64,000 bases of DNA, taken from assembly GCF_000964685.1 (NCBI RefSeq), contig NZ_LANS01000001.1:62001-126000 (forward strand), read 5' to 3'. The notes under the pieces were generated by a model. That model had not been told where the DNA came from. It did not search any database and saw only the letters and a list, made by a program, of their open reading frames with translations. Source of the DNA: Anaplasma phagocytophilum str. Webster (GTDB lineage Bacteria > Pseudomonadota > Alphaproteobacteria > Rickettsiales > Anaplasmataceae). The position numbers were made by a program, and so were the translations under genes. Shown here in pieces: positions 28,385 to 37,466 of this stretch. Position 1 is the stretch's first letter; each line of letters begins with the position of its first letter.

Positions 28385-29149
28385 TCATGAATTCATAAGT
28401 CTTGAAGCTCTAGACATCTCATCTTCGACTGCCTTCAATATCTTTTGAGCAGCCTTACTCGTCAATGAACCTGATAAAATACGCCCCATAACTAATGAAG
28501 TAAAATGATCAGATACCCGAATACCGTACTTTATGTGTTCAGGAAAATTGTTATATGTTTCAATCCCACTAACCAATTTGCAATACCTGTTCTCTTCTTT
28601 TTCCAGTGCTTTACTCAGCTTCTTAGCCAATTTATTCCAGGAACGCATATATTCAGAAAATACAAACCTCATGGCATATGCAGCCAAAATGCAAAATACC
28701 AATAAAGTCACCCTAAAAGCCACATCTATAGACTTTGCAGTTTCAGGTTTAAGCAGATGTGACTCAGAAACCCACTTAGAAACCATCAAAGCAAACATCT
28801 TAACAATTGTCAGTACAAGCACTCCCCGATAAACCTTTATGCATGTCTGTTTGCTTTTTTCTACATTACAATTTGCAAACTCTACTAATCCCTGAGATAT
28901 ACCCAGATTGATTGTATTACCAAGGCAAAATAATGAAAAGTGGTCTTTCACCCGTCTTTCCAAAATCAATAACTTTATGCGATTGCCATCTAGCTCATTT
29001 CGTAACACCGCACACCTTTTCCGAATTTTGTCATGTGTATCACGCTTACCTGTTGAACATTTAATAACCAAAAAAAGCGCCGTTGCTAAACCCAAAATTG
29101 CCAAAATTTTGCCGATAATTTTCTTGCTACTCCCGCTCAACAGCCACAT
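28385..29149 (-). CDS. Membrane protein of unknown function, 254 aa
   Basis: I do not recognise this family. A hydrophobic N-terminal segment (about 11-27, IIGKILAILGLATALFLVI) is followed by a charged stretch, two further hydrophobic segments (about 104-122 and 146-163, VAFRVTLLVFCILAAYAM) and a C-terminal helical cytoplasmic or periplasmic part with lysine/glutamate-rich helices. AAGGGGGAT just upstream of the ATG is a strong ribosome binding site. The gene stands between the petA region and znuB, with about 200-300 bp on each side. Confidence 0.8.
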   Translation of the reverse strand: MWLLSGSSKKIIGKILAILGLATALFLVIKCSTGKRDTHDKIRKRCAVLRNELDGNRIKLLILERRVKDHFSLFCLGNTINLGISQGLVEFANCNVEKSKQTCIKVYRGVLVLTIVKMFALMVSKWVSESHLLKPETAKSIDVAFRVTLLVFCILAAYAMRFVFSEYMRSWNKLAKKLSKALEKEENRYCKLVSGIETYNNFPEHIKYGIRVSDHFTSLVMGRILSGSLTSKAAQKILKAVEDEMSRASRLMNS

Positions 29150-29367
29150 ACCATCCCCCTTATCGTATGCAACCGTATCGCCAATCCGAGTTGCTTAGCG
29201 GCGTAACTATCAGTTCATGTAGCATAATTCAAGTCCAAAATTTCTCAAAATGTTGCGTACCAATCACTCATCACTGCGACTAAACAATATATGAACCAGT
29301 TTTCAAACTTGGCACTAAAGAATTATATGAACATCCTGGCAACAGACAGTATATACACCACAAAAAC

Positions 29368-30162
29368 TCATTTTTTGCTCAAAACATGTGCAAGTACTAG
29401 CAAGAAAAATGAAGTTATTATGGTCATAGGTCCAGGAAACGTATCAAATCTCACGGAAAGCATCAATCCTACAATACCAGAGATTACAGAAAGAGCCATT
29501 GACACCATAACCATCTGAGCAGGAGTTCTAGAAAGTAACCTCGCTCCAGATGCTGGAATAATAAGAAATGCAGTAACGAGAAGAATACCAACTGAACGAG
29601 AAAATAAGACCACAGCAAGAGCAGACATGATCAAAATTTCCATCTTTATACGGCGCGGACTTATACCCGTAGATAGAAATAAATCATAGCTTATCGAAAC
29701 AGATACCCAGTATTTCCACCTATAAATTATGACACATACCCCCACCAAGGAGATACATAACATCTGAACAAGCTCTCCGCTACTGATCATCAATATGTCA
29801 CCGAAAAGAGAGTGTATTATACGCTCACCAGACGATGGTATAAATGACAAAAGAACCATACCAACCGACATCACAACACTCGTCATGATATTAAGAACGG
29901 CATCTATAGAATGCACCTTGTCTATAACGAAAGAGATAATAACCGCCAAAATTAATGCGACTACTAATACAGTAAATGACGCGTCCATTTGCAATACAGT
30001 AGCCACTCCCACCCCTAGCAATGAGGAATGAGCAATGCTGTCCCCCATGTAAGACAGCCTATTCCAAACCATCATAGATCCGAGCGGGGCCGTAACTATA
30101 CTCGCTATCAGGATCGCGAAAACCCCATTGATAAAAAAGCTCTCCGAGATGATGTCAAGCAT
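29368..30162 (-). CDS. znuB: Zinc/manganese ABC transporter permease
   Basis: A 264-residue polytopic permease of the ABC-3 (ZnuB/MntB) family that forms the channel for Zn2+ or Mn2+ uptake. It begins MLDIISESFFINGVF, with the typical PLGSMMVWNRLSYMGDSIAHSSLLGVG region near residues 27-53 and about seven to eight hydrophobic helices. GTLLVTAFLIIPA-type sequence (GILLVTAFLIIPASGARLL) supports the family. The ATPase and binding-protein genes are not adjacent, as is usual in Rickettsiales where they are scattered. The metal is not determined by sequence. Confidence 0.9.
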   Translation of the reverse strand: MLDIISESFFINGVFAILIASIVTAPLGSMMVWNRLSYMGDSIAHSSLLGVGVATVLQMDASFTVLVVALILAVIISFVIDKVHSIDAVLNIMTSVVMSVGMVLLSFIPSSGERIIHSLFGDILMISSGELVQMLCISLVGVCVIIYRWKYWVSVSISYDLFLSTGISPRRIKMEILIMSALAVVLFSRSVGILLVTAFLIIPASGARLLSRTPAQMVMVSMALSVISGIVGLMLSVRFDTFPGPMTIITSFFLLVLAHVLSKK

Positions 30163-30379
30163 GACAACCTACAACTGAAAATAGAAATACAAGCTTCCCA
30201 TTCTCCACAAGGAAAACCCTACATCACCCATTGCTACAGTACACACGAGAAGCACTTCAAGGACTATACGCACTAGCAGACCAACTCTCACACACAGCTT
30301 AGCCCGAAGTACGCACGTCTATACATAAGTAATACACACGACGCTATGCGGACACACCCGCTCCGCACTTACCTACAAA

Positions 30380-30418
30380 CACAAAAGAACAAGCAGGGAC
30401 ATTCCTAACAAATGCCCC
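30380..30418 (-). terminator. Probable terminator after tsf
   Basis: On the minus strand GGGGCAT and ATGTCCC pair around a nine-base loop, followed by TGCTTGTTCTTTTGTG. It lies about 12 bp past the tsf stop codon, where the rpsB-tsf unit should end. Confidence 0.5.
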
Positions 30419-30430
30419 ACCCCCTAACAT

Positions 30431-31294
30431 CTAAGCAATTGCGAATAACCTATACGCAGCTATACGTATCTCATGCTTCAGACTCTGCCCTTTTTGAACG
30501 AGAAGATCACGAATCTTTGTTTGACCATCCATAACAAAAACCTGCTCTAATAGCACCATCTCCTCAAAGAACTTCTGCATTCTACCTTCTATGATCTTCT
30601 GCGCTACAGAATCAGGCTTTCCAAGAGCTTCGACCTGCCTCGCTACAAGCTCCCTCTCACGGTCAACAACATCACTACTCAATGTATCAATAGATAATGC
30701 CTCTGGCTTAGCAGCTACAATATGCATAGCAAGCTGTTTAGCAAAACTAGCCAATTCATCAGAATGAGGACCACCCTCCAATACTACTAGAGCAGCAGCC
30801 TTGCCCAAACCTTCGCTAACCATACCATGAACATAGCTTCCTATGACACCAGGACCACTTAATTTTACAAACCCAACACCACTCAGGACTACATTCTCTC
30901 CCAAAACAGCAGCAGCAGCCACTATCTCATCAGCAACACGAGACCCATCGTAGCTACTAGCAGAAAATCCCTCCAAATCCTCCACACCATAACCATAAAG
31001 CCCCCTTACAAGACCAAGAGCCAATGAGCGAAATTTCTCATTACGAGCAACGAAATCAGTCTCTGAACCCAATTTCAGTATCGCACCCACATCACCCTCA
31101 GCAAAAACCGCAACTAGCCCATCCGCAACATCTCTATGAGATTTCTTGTATGCCTTAGATAAACCCTTTTCTCTGAGATACTCTCTAGCCTTATCCATAT
31201 CACCGGAACATGATTCAAGAGCCTCCTTACAGTCACCAATTCCCGCACCAGTTATCTGACGCAACTCTTTGATAACCTCAACATCAATTTTCAT
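30431..31294 (-). CDS. tsf: Elongation factor Ts
   Basis: The guanine-nucleotide exchange factor for EF-Tu (287 residues). The N-terminal UBA-like segment reads ELRQITGAGIGDCKEAL, followed by the core motif GSETDFVARNEKF and two alpha/beta core subdomains. The C-terminal helix contains IRDLLVQKG. The length is typical of EF-Ts. It is the second gene of the conserved rpsB-tsf pair, 35 bp after rpsB, and is followed by a probable terminator. Confidence 0.97.
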   Translation of the reverse strand: MKIDVEVIKELRQITGAGIGDCKEALESCSGDMDKAREYLREKGLSKAYKKSHRDVADGLVAVFAEGDVGAILKLGSETDFVARNEKFRSLALGLVRGLYGYGVEDLEGFSASSYDGSRVADEIVAAAAVLGENVVLSGVGFVKLSGPGVIGSYVHGMVSEGLGKAAALVVLEGGPHSDELASFAKQLAMHIVAAKPEALSIDTLSSDVVDRERELVARQVEALGKPDSVAQKIIEGRMQKFFEEMVLLEQVFVMDGQTKIRDLLVQKGQSLKHEIRIAAYRLFAIA

Positions 31295-31329
31295 CTACAT
31301 CACCTTAAAAATAAGCAGAAGCATCAGTA

Positions 31330-32220
31330 CTATTCTTGCACAACGGCATCTTCACCGCCAGAGGCAGAAACAACAGACCCCCCGGCAACTACTTCAGCAG
31401 CACCTTTAGAAGCCTTACCACCCCCCTTATGAGCAGCAATAGACTTACCCTTTCCAGAATCAACTACGCTTCCATCCTTAGCTTGCCCTACCGATCCAGC
31501 AACACTAATTCCCGAACTCATCAAATCCGAGCGAATAGCTTCCAATATTGTATTGGACACAGCCCTACAGAAGAAATCTATAGACCTAATAGAATCATCA
31601 TTACCCGGAATAGGATAATCAACACCCCTCGGATCCGAATTCGTATCCAAAACAGCAACAACAGGAATTTTCAGCTTATTAGCCTCTTGTATAGCTATGT
31701 GCTCCTTATTAGTGTCAATCACAAAGAGAATATGAGGCAATCCCCCCATTTCACGAATCCCACCTAAAGACCTCTCAAGCTTTTCTCTTTTCTTATCAAA
31801 CATTAAGAGCTCTTTTTTTGTAAATTTAGCATCTGTATCATTTAACAGCTTCTCGAAGTCTAAAAGACGCCTAATCGAAGATGATACAGTCTCCCAGTTA
31901 GTAAGCATACCACCTAACCACCTGTGATTCACATAGTACTGCCCACAACGAGCCGCTTCCTCTGCAATAACATTCGATGCCTGAACTTTAGTACCTACAA
32001 AGAGCACCCTACCCCTTCTATGAACCACATCATACAGAACGCTCAGCGCATTCCGAAGAAGAACAGCAGTCTTCCTCAAATCTATTATGTGAATGTCTTT
32101 GTACCTATGTACGCCATATATGTACGGCGCCATAGCTGGATTCCAACGACCGGCCTTGTGCCCTAAATGCACCCCAGCTTCCATTAAATCACGTATGCTA
32201 AACTCTGGTATACTCCCCAT
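31330..32220 (-). CDS. rpsB: 30S ribosomal protein S2
   Basis: Small-subunit ribosomal protein S2 (296 residues). Typical sequences are [50 protein letters not shown] and [13 protein letters not shown] near PIPGNDD. I place the start at the ATG at 32220, preceded by GAGGAG. The frame continues to 32262, but those residues are not S2-like. After residue ~240 there is a Gly/Ala/Lys/Ser-rich extension of about 55 residues not present in E. coli S2. It heads the rpsB-tsf unit. Confidence 0.96.
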   Translation of the reverse strand: MGSIPEFSIRDLMEAGVHLGHKAGRWNPAMAPYIYGVHRYKDIHIIDLRKTAVLLRNALSVLYDVVHRRGRVLFVGTKVQASNVIAEEAARCGQYYVNHRWLGGMLTNWETVSSSIRRLLDFEKLLNDTDAKFTKKELLMFDKKREKLERSLGGIREMGGLPHILFVIDTNKEHIAIQEANKLKIPVVAVLDTNSDPRGVDYPIPGNDDSIRSIDFFCRAVSNTILEAIRSDLMSSGISVAGSVGQAKDGSVVDSGKGKSIAAHKGGGKASKGAAEVVAGGSVVSASGGEDAVVQE

Positions 32221-32358
32221 AAGAAAACTCCTCAAACTACAATAGTTCAACCTCCACAGCACAACCTACGGCTAAGTAGGACCATTGCGCAGCTGTGTGC
32301 GAAATACAAGACTTACATACAAGCCTCAGCATGATGCTACCAGGCTACTGAAGCTTTA

Positions 32359-32949
32359 TCAAGGAATATGTGTCAATTTGAAATATCCACTCAAGAGACA
32401 ATACGTCTCATGCAACGGCAGACCTACTATAGAAGAATGCGAACCCTGCATCCATGAAATCAGCGCACCAGCCCAACCTTGTATACTATATCCACCAGCT
32501 TTTCCCTTCCATTCGCCGGAACGTATATAGCAATCTATCTCATCTTTGGATAAACGCTTAAATTTCACCACGCTGACTACACTACGTACACGCACATCCC
32601 CAGTAGGCGCACAAAGACAAACCGCAGTGCACACACGATGCCTCCTACCAGATATCATTTCAAGATACTCAGTAGCTTGAGCCTCATCATCTGTTTTCAA
32701 CATTATCCTTCTGCCGCAATAGGCAACGGTATCCGCACCCAAGACAAACTTATCAGGCCTAGACGAAAAAACTTTGAGCGCCTTCTCCCGAGCAACACGC
32801 TCTGCATATAATCTAGGTAACTCACCTTTGTGCACAGACTCATCCAAATCAGGCGATATAACCTCACCAGGCACTATCATGAGTTGCTTCAATAGTCTAA
32901 GCCGATATTCAGAAGACGATGCCAGCACTAAACTATCCATCTTCAGCAC
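32359..32949 (-). CDS. maf: Maf-family nucleoside triphosphate pyrophosphatase
   Basis: A 196-residue Maf/Ham1-like pyrophosphatase that hydrolyses non-canonical or modified NTPs. The family start LVLASSSEYRLRLLKQL, the R-E-K-A motif in ERVAREKALKV, VLGADTVAY and the C-terminal GKAGGYSIQGWAGALI are all present. It begins 13 bp after the infA stop codon, so infA and maf are read together, an arrangement common in alphaproteobacteria. Confidence 0.92.
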   Translation of the reverse strand: MLKMDSLVLASSSEYRLRLLKQLMIVPGEVISPDLDESVHKGELPRLYAERVAREKALKVFSSRPDKFVLGADTVAYCGRRIMLKTDDEAQATEYLEMISGRRHRVCTAVCLCAPTGDVRVRSVVSVVKFKRLSKDEIDCYIRSGEWKGKAGGYSIQGWAGALISWMQGSHSSIVGLPLHETYCLLSGYFKLTHIP

Positions 32950-32962
32950 TTCAATATACCTC

Positions 32963-33208
32963 TCAGTCTTTATTCCTCAGCCTACTAACCACTCTACCCT
33001 TTCCTAGCCCGTTCTTGTTGACGCCATAAGAACTAACTTCAACCATTACCCTATCGTGCATAAGAATACGTATTTTACTCTTGCGTATACGACCAGAAGC
33101 GTGCGCCATAATCTCATAACCGTCATTCAATTTGACGATAAACACGGCATCACGTAGTAACTTAGTTACTACACCTTCGACCCTTGCAACTCCCTCCTTA
33201 ACTTTCAA
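32963..33208 (-). CDS. infA: Translation initiation factor IF-1
   Basis: An 81-residue OB-fold protein that binds the 30S A site during initiation. The sequence VEGVVTKLLRDAVFIVKLNDGYEI followed by HASGRIRKSKIRILMHDRVMVEVS matches IF-1; the bacterial consensus KMRKNYIRIL-G-D-V is modified to RIRKSKIRILMHDRV. It has a short C-terminal basic tail. maf follows after 13 bp. Confidence 0.93.
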   Translation of the reverse strand: MKVKEGVARVEGVVTKLLRDAVFIVKLNDGYEIMAHASGRIRKSKIRILMHDRVMVEVSSYGVNKNGLGKGRVVSRLRNKD

Positions 33209-33285
33209 CTCTCAACCAGAAAAACCAACATGGCCGTCATTGTAAGATATACATGTATCCATTGCAATTAGTTTCAAATTCCCCA

Positions 33286-34365
33286 TTAAGTATTACATTC
33301 AACTATTTGCGCACCATCCAACGCATATTCATGGCCCCGTACAATTAACTTTACCGAATCTTCATGAATACCAGAAACCCATATATATCCCTCGTCATCA
33401 TCTACTATTGAGACATCCAGAACCCTAATTATCCCCCTATCATCCAGCACTTTAACACCAAGATTACCCTTAGCACTTACACTAAGAGAGGAAGAAGGTA
33501 TTCGACAAGCCTTCTCTCTCCTAATAACGAATTCAACCTGAGCAAACATACCCTCAGTAATCTCAAAAACACCCTGAGGCTCTATTATAATCTCCAATTT
33601 ATATGACTTAGTCTCAGGCGAAACCACCTTACTAACGAAGCTCACTTTACCCGACGATACAACACCAGTACGCCCCAGCTTCACCTTAACGCTATCACCT
33701 GGTTTAATATACGCCACATCCCTTTCAGGGACATACGTTACCACTTTGAGGTTATCAAAATTCAAAACCCTAGCAACAGTCTGCCCAACACTAACCATAG
33801 ATCCGACTTGAGGCAAAATCTCATCCACAATACCCGCAAACGGCGCCTTTACTGTAGCGCTATCAAGTGCCAACTTCGCGTTCTTATAATTAACCTCCGC
33901 CTCTCTCAACGCAACAAGCGCAGCATGATCATGAACTTGAGACCTATACCCCTCAGCGCCCAGAGACTCCGAAACACCACGCTCAAGTCGCCTTTGCTCA
34001 AGCAGTACCCTAGCTTGCTCTAACCGCTCTAACTTACCCCTGGCATCTATTCTTAAGATAACTTGATCTTTATCAACAGCACTCCCATTACTAAGCAGCA
34101 CCTCTTCAACCCTTCCATCGGCTTCAGAGATAATATCAACAGCACGCGCAGCGGCCACATTAGCAGAGAAAACTCTCTTGACCTCATGCACCGCAGCATC
34201 GAACTCTAATACATCGATAAGAGAACAAATATCAGCTCTGCCATCAAAAATAGGGCCCTGAGATGTCTTCCTGCTAATTAATATACCGCTAGTAAACCAT
34301 AACACACAGCCCACAACTAACAGTGCCGCAACTGCATATCTCCTACGCAGTGTAAATGGACCCAC
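33286..34365 (-). CDS. Periplasmic adaptor (RND efflux membrane fusion protein)
   Basis: A 359-residue HlyD/AcrA-type adaptor. It has one N-terminal membrane segment (about 11-27, VAALLVVGCVLWFTSGIL), a lipoyl half (about 75-105, EADGRVEEVLLSNGSAVDKD), a coiled-coil hairpin, the second lipoyl half VKAPFAGIVDEILPQVGSMV, and a beta-barrel region (KVVTYVPERDVAYIKPGD). It would join an inner-membrane RND pump to an outer-membrane channel. The pump is not adjacent. It starts eight bases past the lpdA stop codon, as the third gene of bamB-lpdA-adaptor, and the operon partners give no hint of the substrate. Confidence 0.88.
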   Translation of the reverse strand: MGPFTLRRRYAVAALLVVGCVLWFTSGILISRKTSQGPIFDGRADICSLIDVLEFDAAVHEVKRVFSANVAAARAVDIISEADGRVEEVLLSNGSAVDKDQVILRIDARGKLERLEQARVLLEQRRLERGVSESLGAEGYRSQVHDHAALVALREAEVNYKNAKLALDSATVKAPFAGIVDEILPQVGSMVSVGQTVARVLNFDNLKVVTYVPERDVAYIKPGDSVKVKLGRTGVVSSGKVSFVSKVVSPETKSYKLEIIIEPQGVFEITEGMFAQVEFVIRREKACRIPSSSLSVSAKGNLGVKVLDDRGIIRVLDVSIVDDDEGYIWVSGIHEDSVKLIVRGHEYALDGAQIVECNT

Positions 34366-34373
34366 CTCAACCT

Positions 34374-35780
34374 CTAGCGCTTATGAGACACAACCTCGCA
34401 TGCATCTCTAAATACTTCATTCACATCCGGATGCGAATGACAAATATGGCAGATATCTTTAGCAGTCGCTCTATAACCCAACGCAACAGCAGCTTCATTA
34501 ATCATAGTGTCAGCATGCGCACCTACTATATGCACACCCAAAATCACATCAGTCTCCTTGCACGCTATCACCTTGACAAAACCATCACTATCGCATGCAA
34601 CCCTAGCCCTACCATTGGCAGCAAAGCTGCTCTTACCAACCTTATATTTGTAGTTTACGCTCTTAAGACTCTCTTCACCCCTACCTACAGAAGCCGCAGC
34701 AGGATGCGTATATATAACCGCAGGAATCACCCCATAGTCAACTTGCGTCACGTTACCAGCAATTAATTCAGCAACTGCATGCCCCTCTATTTCCGCCTTG
34801 TGAGCAAGCATAGCACCACCAATAACATCTCCTATCGCGTAAATCCCCTTTATACTGGTTTCATACCTATTGTTAACACATACGAAACCTCGGTTATCGA
34901 GCAACAGCCCATCCATAGCAACAACCCCGGTAATACTAGGACTTCTACCTACAGCCACCAGAACTTTATCCACTTCCATGGAAGCCATAGCACCATTAAC
35001 TACAGATTCACAATTAACCAACAACCCTGTATTTCCCTTGGCAACAGATACTACCTTCTGAGCCAAATTAAATTTGATACCCTGCTTCTCCAGAAAACCC
35101 TGTAACGCCTTGCTTATGTCTGCATCAAATCCAGAAGCTATTTTATCAGCATACTCTACTACCGTCACTTCGGAGCCTAACCTACTCCATATGGAAGACA
35201 TCTCAAGCCCTATGGCGCCGCCTCCTATCACCAGTAGCCTCTTCGGGACATCCATGCTTAGCGCCCCGTCCGAAAATATAACTGAATCCCCATCAACATC
35301 TATCCCCGGCAAAGAAGTAGGAGTAGACCCCGTAGCCAGCACTACGTTTCTCGCTAATACCTGCCCCAGAGAACCATCTTGATTCGAAAGCACGACTTCA
35401 AAGAAATCTCCTTTCTTTCCTGCTATCTTGGCTTCAGCACGTAACTTATGAACTCCAGCTGCAGAAAAGAGGCCATCTATGCCCGAACTCAGCACAGCTA
35501 TTTCATTATCCCTAACCTCAAACATCTTTTTGAGATCAAACGCCACATCCTTGGCCATAACTCCCAGTTTAGGAAAGAGATCTTTCGCGGAGTGAAACTT
35601 GTAAGAATACTCCAACATAGCCTTTGAAGGAATACACCCAACCCTAAGACAGGTACCGCCCCATTGCGAATTCTTATCTATACAAACAACACTCAATCCC
35701 AATTTGGCAGCCTTTATAGCGCATTTATACCCCCCAGGACCTGCACCTATTACGGCAACATCGTAGTTACTGCTACCCAT
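34374..35780 (-). CDS. lpdA: Dihydrolipoyl dehydrogenase (E3)
   Basis: A flavoprotein disulfide reductase that regenerates lipoamide in 2-oxoacid dehydrogenase complexes. FAD-binding GAGPGGYKCAIKAAKLG is at the N-terminus, with redox-active GGTCLRVGCIPSKAML, NAD-binding VIGGGAIGLE, YAIGDVIGGAMLAHKA and the C-terminal HAHPT-type motif CHSHPDVNE carrying the catalytic His-Glu pair. The ATG at 35780 (after AGGTG) gives 468 residues, normal for E3. The frame also reaches a TTG at 35798. It starts seven bases after bamB ends. Rickettsiales often have two E3 genes. Confidence 0.96.
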   Translation of the reverse strand: MGSSNYDVAVIGAGPGGYKCAIKAAKLGLSVVCIDKNSQWGGTCLRVGCIPSKAMLEYSYKFHSAKDLFPKLGVMAKDVAFDLKKMFEVRDNEIAVLSSGIDGLFSAAGVHKLRAEAKIAGKKGDFFEVVLSNQDGSLGQVLARNVVLATGSTPTSLPGIDVDGDSVIFSDGALSMDVPKRLLVIGGGAIGLEMSSIWSRLGSEVTVVEYADKIASGFDADISKALQGFLEKQGIKFNLAQKVVSVAKGNTGLLVNCESVVNGAMASMEVDKVLVAVGRSPSITGVVAMDGLLLDNRGFVCVNNRYETSIKGIYAIGDVIGGAMLAHKAEIEGHAVAELIAGNVTQVDYGVIPAVIYTHPAAASVGRGEESLKSVNYKYKVGKSSFAANGRARVACDSDGFVKVIACKETDVILGVHIVGAHADTMINEAAVALGYRATAKDICHICHSHPDVNEVFRDACEVVSHKR

Positions 35781-35787
35781 AAAACAC

Positions 35788-36969
35788 CTATGAAACAATC
35801 ACAAATCCCATCTTACCAGCAGCGACATATATCGAAGCATCAGCCTTAATAGGATAACGCAGGCTTTGCGCCCCAGAGATCATATAGGACTCCTCTATTA
35901 CTCCTGAAAAGGCATTAACACCTACAAGATAACCTTCCATACTCAAGAGCCACAACTTCCCGCTGACCATAACGGGCGCCCTCCACCGCAAGCATTTCTT
36001 CTTACCAAACTTACCTAGAGACAATTTCCAAAGTCTTACCTTGCTATCTACATCATATGCAAGCAACTCACCAGTATCTGTCACTACGAAAAGCGTCTCC
36101 TCATCCTCTTTTGAGAGACTGAGAACACCAAGATCCTCAGACCACGTAATTTTCCCCGTTTCCAAATCTATACTTGATAAAGCACCGGAATCATCTACTA
36201 CAAAAACCTCCGAACCTGCAACTACCGGTGTGATCTCTATACTACCTATTGAACCCATGCTCCTGCGCCTGAGTTCACTCTCCCACATCTTATCTCCACT
36301 GTATGAATCTAAGCATAACACCCTACCATCTGGTAAAACTACAATAACATAGTGTTTACCTGAGGAATATGCCACCGATAAATCACTCTTTACGCGCACC
36401 TGTACCGAGCTTTCTTCCCGATGCCATAACAGCCCCCCTGTTTCGACATCAAAAACACATAGATACCCATCTATTGTCATAAAAGCCACAGACTGCCCTT
36501 CATTCAACAGCACTAGATTGCCACTAATAAAATTTCGAAGAGTACTACTCCACTTCACCTGCCCCGTACTAGGATCTAACCCGTACAGCACGTTATCAAT
36601 CGCACACAGAATAACTCCTCTAGAATGTATCAAACTCGAGGAATATACAGAACGCCTCCCCCCAGCTAGTGCTACATACCATAATACCTTACTAGTATCA
36701 CCGCTATTCAATGCTGTGAGCCTACCCTGATCGTCCAGAGTTACAATCACATCAGAAACATCACCTGGAACAATAGTTAAGCTGGTAGAGATACCCCTAA
36801 TCGTTTTTACCTTAGAGAATGTCCCATCGACATCTGAAGATCCTGAAGAACGCCCGAATAAACCTCGGCTATTCTCAGAAATAACCGTTAATACAGAAGT
36901 ACTTGCAAATACCACAGTACTCTGCCATACAACAACCAAAGTAACAAATACAGCCGCTAGCAAACGCAT
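35788..36969 (-). CDS. bamB: PQQ beta-propeller protein, BamB-like
   Basis: From the ATG at 36969 it encodes 393 residues with a signal peptide (MRLLAAVFVTLVVVWQSTVV, cleavage near FAS). The frame runs up to a TTG at 37011, but that would bury the signal. The mature part is a string of PQQ/WD-like blades with the repeated pattern LDxxTGxxxW (GLDPSTGQVKWSS, VFDVETGGLLWHR, CLDSYSGDKMWES, SIDLETGKITWSE). This is the BamB/YfgL type, which assists outer-membrane protein assembly. No cysteine lipobox is seen, so it may be periplasmic rather than a lipoprotein. It heads bamB-lpdA-adaptor. The three outer-membrane barrel genes in this window would be plausible clients. Confidence 0.82.
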   Translation of the reverse strand: MRLLAAVFVTLVVVWQSTVVFASTSVLTVISENSRGLFGRSSGSSDVDGTFSKVKTIRGISTSLTIVPGDVSDVIVTLDDQGRLTALNSGDTSKVLWYVALAGGRRSVYSSSLIHSRGVILCAIDNVLYGLDPSTGQVKWSSTLRNFISGNLVLLNEGQSVAFMTIDGYLCVFDVETGGLLWHREESSVQVRVKSDLSVAYSSGKHYVIVVLPDGRVLCLDSYSGDKMWESELRRRSMGSIGSIEITPVVAGSEVFVVDDSGALSSIDLETGKITWSEDLGVLSLSKEDEETLFVVTDTGELLAYDVDSKVRLWKLSLGKFGKKKCLRWRAPVMVSGKLWLLSMEGYLVGVNAFSGVIEESYMISGAQSLRYPIKADASIYVAAGKMGFVIVS

Positions 36970-37466
36970 AGTAACTACAACACGTAAAAAACACGGTTCA
37001 TAATCGTGCAACTACCCGAAAAAATCAACCTATTATTTACGCCATAAATCCAGTTAAAAAGTTCACTGCTCCCTATATAAGCATTAGAGGCATTGGTACT
37101 GCACTTAGAGGTAATCAAGCTTCCTAACACTCCACAATATGCCTAGCGCATGCGTGTGCACTATTCCCTTAATCATCCCTCAACATAGGAATCAGTGATA
37201 CTGCCCCTGAATTTAAGAGATTAACAAACTTCCTGTATCCCACTACATGCTTTGCGTAAGAAATACTCCCTGAGTAAGTATACCCTTTTTGCATGCTCAT
37301 GCCTCAATATCAGGATCAGTGCTGCACAACAAATTTGTAAATGCGGCAGAGTTGTCAACTGTGCACCAATGCAATGCTTCTTTAGTAATAAGACATATGC
37401 AGCTTCACACTTGTGATATTGTAGGTATAATCCTTGAACAAGTGATTCTATACATTGGTATTATAA
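36970..37466. other. Divergent intergenic region bamB / der
   Basis: About 500 bp with no supported gene. Two imperfect copies of a ~45-bp segment are visible: CTCAACATAGGAATCAGTGATACTG near 37178 and CTCAATATCAGGATCAGTGCTGCAC near 37303. It should contain promoters for both flanking genes. TATTAT sits only a few bases before the der ATG, too close for a standard promoter. Confidence 0.4.
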
